14,044 nt of DNA, taken from Ferruginibacter sp. (GTDB taxonomy: Bacteria; Bacteroidota; Bacteroidia; Chitinophagales; Chitinophagaceae). The stretch spans positions 1 to 14,044 of the forward strand of contig JAURKN010000201.1 of assembly GCA_030831725.1 (NCBI GenBank), given 5' to 3'. The position numbers were made by a program, and so were the translations under genes. Shown here piece after piece: positions 1 to 5,800 of the stretch (position 1 is its first letter; every line of letters begins with the position of its first letter). The notes beneath the pieces are model-generated. The model was not told where the DNA came from. It made no database searches and saw only the letters and a list, made by a program, of their open reading frames with translations.

Positions 1-373
1 AATCATGGATGCTTTTGGATTGCCCAAACAGACTGATGCGGAGAAGGCGGCAAGAACAGCTGCAATACAAGCTGCTACTCAATTCGCCATAGAGGTTCCA
101 TTGGAAGTTATGAGATTGAGCTTGGACAGTATGGAAGTGATAGGAAAGATGGCCGAAATAGGAAATCCAAATTCTGTTTCCGACGCTGGAGTAGGGGCTT
201 TGTGTGCGAGAAGTGCGATTATGGGAGCATTCTTAAACGTGAAGATCAACGCATCCGGATATAAAGATGCCGCTTATGTGACGAGGGTTTTGGAGGAAGG
301 AAAGATGATCGAGACAAAAGCCATAGAGCTTGAAAAAAGCATCCTCGAAACCGTGAATAAAAAAATCGGATAA
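1..373 (+). CDS. Cyclodeaminase/cyclohydrolase family protein (FTCD_C-like), 3' end only
   Basis: This is the C-terminal part of a protein of the formiminotransferase-cyclodeaminase C-terminal family. Such enzymes deaminate 5-formimino-tetrahydrofolate or hydrolyse methenyl-tetrahydrofolate in the cytoplasm, within folate one-carbon metabolism and often histidine degradation. The reading frame is open from the window edge (codons run from base 2), and the first ATG at position 5 is internal: the residues around it, MDAFGLPKQT followed by EKAARTAAIQ, match the conserved family stretch usually preceded by an AFxxI segment. A helical tail follows, with an alanine/glycine-rich stretch (SDAGVGALCARSAIMGAF) typical of this all-helical fold. 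About 123 codons are visible of a family length near 200. The stop (371-373) is one base from the stop of the convergent gene. Histidine-degradation genes such as ftcD or hutI may lie upstream, but this cannot be seen. Family assignment is good; exact substrate is unknown. Confidence 0.85.
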   Translation, partial: IMDAFGLPKQTDAEKAARTAAIQAATQFAIEVPLEVMRLSLDSMEVIGKMAEIGNPNSVSDAGVGALCARSAIMGAFLNVKINASGYKDAAYVTRVLEEGKMIETKAIELEKSILETVNKKIG

Positions 374-374
374 A

Positions 375-1394
375 TCAGGGTTGGAATATCAAGCGGACCG
401 TGCTGTTTGAGCTTAAATCAGCACTGGCATGCAGTTCATATCTTTTTTTACCTGAAGTGATCACCAGAGTCGCGGTATTTGGAGCGATGAGTCCGAGGTT
501 TTCCGCGAACATGACAATTTCATGTGTGTCTGTATTTTCATCCAGTGTAAGTTGAATGACGATAGGGTTGTCAGTCAGCCTCTCATTGATTTTAAGCATT
601 TCTCCATTGTAGAAAATGCTAACGGAGTCGTTATCAATGGTTCCATTGTCGAATAATTTTATTTCCACCTTTCTGTCATGAATCACCACCGTTTTGATTT
701 CTCCTTTTTCCCTTGATTGCATGGCTTTCAGCTTGGCTTGAAAAGCTTCTGATGGAATTTTTGGTTTTTGGGTGATGATGGGTTCAACCTTTGATGGGAG
801 AGGGTCTTCCTTTATGATTTTAGGGTCGGGTTCAACAGGTGGAATAGGTTTAGAGACGGAGTCCTTTATTTTTTTTACGGGTTGATTTTGTTTATCGCTT
901 GGAACTATTTCTGGTTCTTTCTGCTTGATGGGAGTATAGCAAAGTGGAAGATAAGTGGAAGGTTTTTTAGGGGTATTGCTGATTCTACGGAGCCAGAATA
1001 GCTCGTTCATGAATTCGTCCATGAATCCGGGAAGGAAAGGAGCTGTAACAATGGCGCCCCTCAACATGTCTTGATTCCCAGGCATTCCGAACCATAGTTT
1101 GATGGTCATCAACACATGGTCTCCGCTGTTTTTAATGAAAGAAATGCCTTTTAGCGTCCAAACTTTTGTTCTTTCGTCCCATTTTCCTTTAAAATATGCT
1201 TTGCAGTTGCTGGATTTCTTTTTCAAAACAACATCATAAGTAAAGCCACAGACTTCATTTTTTTCCTGTGTCATCTCTATCCTGAGATATTCGTCGCTGG
1301 TCAGGCCTTCCCATGAACCAGTTAATGACTGAGACTTGCTAAGAAAGGGTATATTGAGGCATGCAATAAAAAGAAAGAGAAAACGCGTTTTCAT
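375..1394 (-). CDS. Secreted two-domain protein of unknown function
   Basis: I do not recognise a named function. The 339-residue product starts with a signal peptide (MKTRFLFLFIACLNIPFLSKS, cleavage near residues 20-22), so it should be exported. Residues about 22-145 begin with SLTGSWEG and contain short beta-type strands ending in a tryptophan/leucine-rich segment, which resembles a small lipocalin-like or beta-barrel fold. Residues about 150-215 form a linker rich in Pro, Lys and Glu with no predicted structure. Residues about 233-339 form a compact beta domain with the conserved-looking motifs LFDNGTIDNDSVSIFYNG, HEIVMFAENLG and PNTATLVIT. I have a memory-based impression that this last domain recurs in secreted Bacteroidota proteins; I could not check it. 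The gene converges on the cyclodeaminase gene with a single-base gap and is transcribed away from the nuclease. The ATG at 1394 is chosen because it directly begins the signal peptide. Confidence 0.8.
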   Translation of the reverse strand: MKTRFLFLFIACLNIPFLSKSQSLTGSWEGLTSDEYLRIEMTQEKNEVCGFTYDVVLKKKSSNCKAYFKGKWDERTKVWTLKGISFIKNSGDHVLMTIKLWFGMPGNQDMLRGAIVTAPFLPGFMDEFMNELFWLRRISNTPKKPSTYLPLCYTPIKQKEPEIVPSDKQNQPVKKIKDSVSKPIPPVEPDPKIIKEDPLPSKVEPIITQKPKIPSEAFQAKLKAMQSREKGEIKTVVIHDRKVEIKLFDNGTIDNDSVSIFYNGEMLKINERLTDNPIVIQLTLDENTDTHEIVMFAENLGLIAPNTATLVITSGKKRYELHASADLSSNSTVRLIFQP

Positions 1395-1399
1395 GTGAG

Positions 1400-1451
1400 G
1401 GTAAAATTAGGCGAATTTTTGGCCGCATGCCTGAAAAGAATGGTAAAATTA
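1400..1451. repeat. 10-bp direct repeat in the spacer upstream of the 375-1394 gene
   Basis: The decamer GGTAAAATTA occurs at 1400-1409 and again at 1442-1451, 42 bp apart start to start, close to four helical turns. Read on the minus strand, each copy begins TAATTTTA, one base from the Bacteroidota -7 consensus TAnnTTTG, but I see no matching -33 TTG at the right distance. The copies lie immediately upstream of the start codon at 1394, so they could be regulator sites or simply AT-rich chance. The rest of the 1395-1661 spacer shows no gene. Confidence 0.3.
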
Positions 1452-1607
1452 TGTTAGGAAGACATGATGATTTTTCCACACTATTATTTGACTTTGTATC
1501 CATTATGCAGCAGCGCTAAGATCATCTGACGCAATGTGTGTAAGCCCAATCATATATAAGAGAAACATATCTATTTGATGAGGCAAGGGATTTGAAAGAA
1601 AAAACCT

Positions 1608-1615
1608 TAGATTTG
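1608..1615 (+). promoter_or_regulatory. Candidate Bacteroidota -7 promoter element for the nuclease gene
   Basis: TAGATTTG is an exact match to the Bacteroidota sigma-ABfr -7 consensus TAnnTTTG and lies 46 bp before the ATG at 1662, which would give a leader of about 40 bases. The expected -33 TTG at 17-23 bp upstream is missing: the nearest is TTTG at 1591-1594, only 13 bp away, and the next is at 1574-1577, which is too far. The call therefore rests on one box and on position. Confidence 0.35.
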
Positions 1616-1661
1616 ACATCTTTTTGAATTTAATTCATCATAACCGAATAATTATTAAATC

Positions 1662-2573
1662 ATGATTCGTCCATCAGCTAATATCAAAAACGGATTCGTT
1701 TTCTTGTGTTTTGGCATTTCCTTGTTTTTTTCTTCCTGCACCAAAGACTCGGTGTTGGTTGAAACTACAGCTTCGGTAGACCCTTTGGTGATTGTTCCAC
1801 CTGTGGCACCTCCTACAGTGGCAACAGACAGCACATTGCTTTTGGGAAATCCAAGCAATGCATCCACCAATACAGCTGACATTGGAAATTATCTCCTGAG
1901 AGAAGGATATTACTCAGTATCATACAATCGTGATCGTGGTATCGCGAATTGGGTAAGTTGGCATACCGCTGCCACAGATTATGGTCCTGTTTCCCGTCAG
2001 GATGATTTCAGGGCAAATCCTAATCTTCCATCAGGATGGTATCAGGTAAGCAATGTGAGTTACGGATCCAGTGGATTTGATCGTGGTCACTTGTGTCCTT
2101 CCGCTGATCGTACTTCGAGCATAGCAGCGAATTCTTCTACTTTTTTGATGACCAATATCATTCCACAAGCACCTACAAACAATCAGGGAGTTTGGGCTAG
2201 ATTGGAGGATTATTGCCGCACATTGGTTACAGGAGGAAGTGAATTGTATATCATTGCCGGAGCCTACGGAGAAGGGGGAAGCACTTCTGCAGGTGGGGTT
2301 CAAAATACCTTGGACAATGGCCGTGTTACTGTTCCATCTACACTCTGGAAAGTGATTGTTGTTTTGCCCAACGGTTCAAACGATTTAAACAGAGTAGGGA
2401 ACGCCACCCGCGTGATAAGCGTAGTGATGCCCAATCGGGATGGCCTTTCTGTTGATTGGAGAATTTACAGAAACTCTGTCGATTTCATAGAGCAGGAAAC
2501 AGGTTTGAATCTCCTGTCTAATCTTTCGAATTCAATTCAGAATATCATCGAAGCTAGGGTAGATACCCTGTAA
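1662..2573 (+). CDS. DNA/RNA non-specific endonuclease, lipoprotein (NUC1 / Serratia nuclease family)
   Basis: This is a 303-residue secreted nuclease that should cut DNA and RNA with a single bound metal ion. The N-terminus is a lipoprotein signal (hydrophobic residues about 11-25, lipobox FFSSC, acylated Cys26) followed by a low-complexity Thr/Val/Pro linker to about residue 70. The nuclease domain spans about 75-285. The catalytic DRGH motif is at 140-143 (His143 as general base), in the context FDRGHLCPSADR. The second motif, TNIIPQAPTNNQGVWARLE, supplies the metal-ligand Asn174 and Glu182, with the same eight-residue spacing as Asn119 and Glu127 of Serratia marcescens nuclease. All key residues are present, so it should be active. 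Likely roles are nutrient scavenging from, or remodelling of, extracellular DNA. It stands 236 bp before the adhesin gene on the same strand. The start is the first ATG, directly preceding the signal peptide. Confidence 0.93.
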   Translation: MIRPSANIKNGFVFLCFGISLFFSSCTKDSVLVETTASVDPLVIVPPVAPPTVATDSTLLLGNPSNASTNTADIGNYLLREGYYSVSYNRDRGIANWVSWHTAATDYGPVSRQDDFRANPNLPSGWYQVSNVSYGSSGFDRGHLCPSADRTSSIAANSSTFLMTNIIPQAPTNNQGVWARLEDYCRTLVTGGSELYIIAGAYGEGGSTSAGGVQNTLDNGRVTVPSTLWKVIVVLPNGSNDLNRVGNATRVISVVMPNRDGLSVDWRIYRNSVDFIEQETGLNLLSNLSNSIQNIIEARVDTL

Positions 2574-2679
2574 TTTTTCAGATTCAGGCAATTTATCACA
2601 AAAATCGGCGTTAATATCCCTGTCAAATATCAGAATGCATCTTCATGCGCATCATTGTGTCGTAACACATTGATCATGT

Positions 2680-2703
2680 TGTTTTTACGTGGTAAAAACA
2701 CGT
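2680..2703. repeat. Overlapping inverted repeats between the nuclease and adhesin genes
   Basis: TGTTTTTAC (2680-2688), spacer GTG, GTAAAAACA (2692-2700) is a perfect 9-bp inverted repeat with a 3-base centre. A second, mutually exclusive repeat, ACGTG (2687-2691) and CACGT (2699-2703) with a 7-base centre, shares its bases. It lies 106 bp after the nuclease stop and 106 bp before the adhesin start. No T-run follows, so it is a poor intrinsic terminator. An operator for a dimeric regulator of the adhesin gene is more likely, but this is inference. Confidence 0.45.
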
Positions 2704-2752
2704 GATATTTATTTTGTAATTATTTTTTTCATCTCGCATAATAAAGGCATCC

Positions 2753-2812
2753 CATTGGACGTTATAAGGTTATCCTATAACCAAGCCATCCCCTAAATGG
2801 CTCAATCCAATG
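2753..2812 (+). promoter_or_regulatory. Predicted three-way-junction leader ending on the adhesin start codon
   Basis: Sixty bases fold on paper into a compact multibranch structure. The outer stem is CATTGGA (2753-2759) with TCCAATG (2806-2812), 7 bp, and its 3' strand contains the ATG at 2810. Inside are two hairpins. One is GTTATA-A-GG (2761-2769) with CCTATAAC (2774-2781), 8 bp with one bulged A and loop TTAT. The other is AGCCAT (2784-2789) with ATGGCT (2797-2802), 6 bp and a 7-base loop. Joining strands are only 1, 2 and 3 bases. If transcribed, the stem would cover the first start codon, while a second in-frame ATG lies four bases past it at 2816. It matches no riboswitch class that I know. 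Chance pairing in 60 bases is possible; no covariation data are available. Confidence 0.35.
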
Positions 2813-5800
2813 CCGATGAGACAGTTTCTACCCTTACTATTCGTCTTGTTCAGCGTTCAACTTTTTGGACAGATGAACACAAGCGAAAATTCCAGAAAAG
2901 CTGGTATTTCCCAAAGCAATTTGTCGCAATCAAGTTTGACTATCTCTAACGAATGGGATGAAGTTGAACCATATTTCAATGGATTTGCCCGCGTTTTACA
3001 GGGGCAAAAATTTACGTTTATCAATCAGAGCGGAAAAGCCATCAGCCCTGTGATTTTTGATGGGGCACGTAATTTTTCTGGAGGATTGGTTACGGTTCAG
3101 CAAGATGAGAAATGGGGTTTTATGGATGAAGCCGGAAAAATGATCATTCCTTGCTCTTACGATGTCGTTTTTGACTTTATTCAAAATAAGACCTTGGTAT
3201 CCAAAGGGAATAGCTGGTTCATGGTCAGCAAAAGAAATGAAGTAAAGGAATTGAGTGGTGTTGAGGCATGCAAAGGATTTGAAAAGGGAAATTTCATCGT
3301 TGTTAAAAACGGAATGTTAGGTAAATTGAATGAGAATGCTCAATTCACACCAACTGCAAAAAACAATAGTATTGCTGCGGTTTCCAGACAAGCTACGCCT
3401 GTAACCAATAACGCAAGTTCTGTCACTTGTCCGAACAACCTCGATTTTGAAAACGGGAATTTCACAGACTGGAGATGTTTTACAGGTACGGTAGATTCCA
3501 TCGGAACCAGAAATGTGATTACTGTTGCACCATCTCTTCCAATTAACAATCGCCATAGAATCATCACACGCGCAAATCCTTCCGGGATTGATCCATTTGG
3601 GTTATTCCCAACCAATCCGCCAGATGGTAGCAATTTCGCCGTTCGATTGGGGAATACGAATATCGGAGCACAGGCAGAGAGGATTACTTACACAATTCGT
3701 GTACCACTCAACGATAGTAATTTTTCCATCAAATACGACTATGCCGTTGTATTTCAGGATCCCAACCATACCACTTGGTCACAACCCAGATTCGTAGCAA
3801 GACTTTTCGACTCAGCAGCTAACGCTTATGTCAATTGTGCATCTTTCGAATATATATCCACTTCAAATCTGCCGGGTTTCGCCAGATCGGTTGTGGATAC
3901 TTCGGTTATATACAAGCCATGGGCTTCGGTGTTTATAGGATTGGGTGCCTTTGCTGGTAAAACCATTTACCTGGAGTTTACCACAGCGGATTGTGTTAGA
4001 AGAGGCCACTGGGGCTATGCCTATCTTGACGTAGAAGGAACTTGTGGTCAGTCTGTAGTGGTTGATTACGACTGTGCCGCTCCTCACGTTACCACCCTTG
4101 ATGCACCTCCAGGTTTTCAGACTTATACTTGGTGGAATCAAAACTACTCAGCTGTTGTAGCATCAGGAGCACATGCAGTATTAAATCCAGGTCCGGCTAA
4201 TCCGACCACGCTGATGCTGGAAATGATACCATTCAATGGTTTCGGATGCCGTGATACATTGGCTGTTAGGTTAAGCGGGGGTCTTGAGCCTGAATTCCAT
4301 GCGAGTTTGAATCAGTCTTATTGTGCACCCCATCAGGTTAGTTTTTACAATCATAACCTGCCATCTGTTTTAGCGAGCTGGAATTTTGGAGATGGTACAA
4401 CTGGAACAGGGGATACCGTCACCCATACTTATGTCAATCCAGGAACGTATATCGTAACCATGACAGTTGTTATGCCTAATGGTTGCACCGGTTCTTTAAC
4501 AGACACCATTGTGATAGTCAATCCGGTTGCATCCTGGAATTACACCGGTGGCGTCAATTGTCAACCTACGTTTCAGACATGGACCATCAATGCGCCTGGG
4601 GCTACTTCTTTCGTTTGGAATTTCGGTGATGGAACATCTGCGACAACTTCAAATCCGACAATATCACATTCATATTCCGTTTCTGGAAACTACCTTCCTT
4701 CAGTTGTCATTCAATACCCGGGAGGATGTACAAAATCTTTATCTGCGAGTGTGCCTTTGGTGATTGAAAACATCACGCCTTCTTTCACCTATCAGGTTCA
4801 ATCCAGTTGTGGAGCATCATTAGTAAGTTTTACCAACACCACTTCTTCCACTTCAGGTTTTGCTCAAGTTACCTGGAATTTTGGAGATGGTACTACAGGA
4901 ACAGGTAACAATGTAACCCATACCTATACGACACCAGGTGTCAAACTGGTCAAAATCATCATAAGAGGAATGAATGGTTGCTTAGATTCTATCGTACGTG
5001 CTGTTCAGCCAAATATTTGGATTGTTCCTTCAGGAAACATTTCAGGTCCTGCCTCAGCATGTCCTAATGATACTGCTAGTTTCACACATACGTATAACAA
5101 TGCTGATAGTGTGGTGTCATTGATATGGACATCAACCACAGGAGCCACTTCAACTTTGGCTTCACCATCATTTGTTTTCGATCAACCAGGTAATTATCAG
5201 GTTCAATTGGTGGTTACCAGCATACATGGATGTAAGGATACATCTACCCACAACATCCTTATACATGCGCTTCCTGTGATCAATGCCATGCAAGATCAGA
5301 ATCTGTGCGACGGTACAAGATCTAATCCGGTTATTTGGAGTTCAAGTGTAGCCAATACCCAGTTCGTTTGGACCAACGATAATACAGCTATCGGACTTAG
5401 TGCAGGTGGAGTAGGAAATATCCCTTCATTCACCGCCATCAACAGCAACAACTATGTAATTTTTGGAAATATAACCGTAACTGCTACAGCCAATGGTTGT
5501 TCTGTCACTCAACCTGCATTCGCTTTTGCTGTGAATCCCGTTCCTTCTGCGGTTCAAGCAGCTGATCAAGTTGTTTGCAACAATGAAAGAACCGGTGCTG
5601 TCATCTTCAGTAACCTGACCAACGCGGTCGCATCTAACAGTTATGCATGGACGAACAACCAACCCGGTATCGGACTTGCTTCTGTCGGAAACGGGAATAT
5701 TCCATCATTCACTGCTACAAACAATACCAACGCTCCGATAACAGCGACAATTCAGATTGTACCAACCATCAGCGGTTGTCCTGGACCTGCGAGCACTTTC

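Noticed and set aside
1655..1882. Minus-strand open frame across the nuclease start
   Set aside because: Overlaps the lipoprotein signal and linker codons of a gene with complete catalytic motifs; its product looks like antisense of Thr/Val-rich DNA.
2701..2720. Possible -7 promoter box (TTATTTTG at 2709-2716) for the adhesin gene
   Set aside because: One mismatch to consensus and no TTG at 17-23 bp upstream (the nearest is 27 bp away), so it was not called, though transcription from near here would include the whole leader fold.
3317..3797. Several short frames on both strands within the adhesin gene
   Set aside because: The adhesin frame is uninterrupted and domain-rich here; these are shadow frames.
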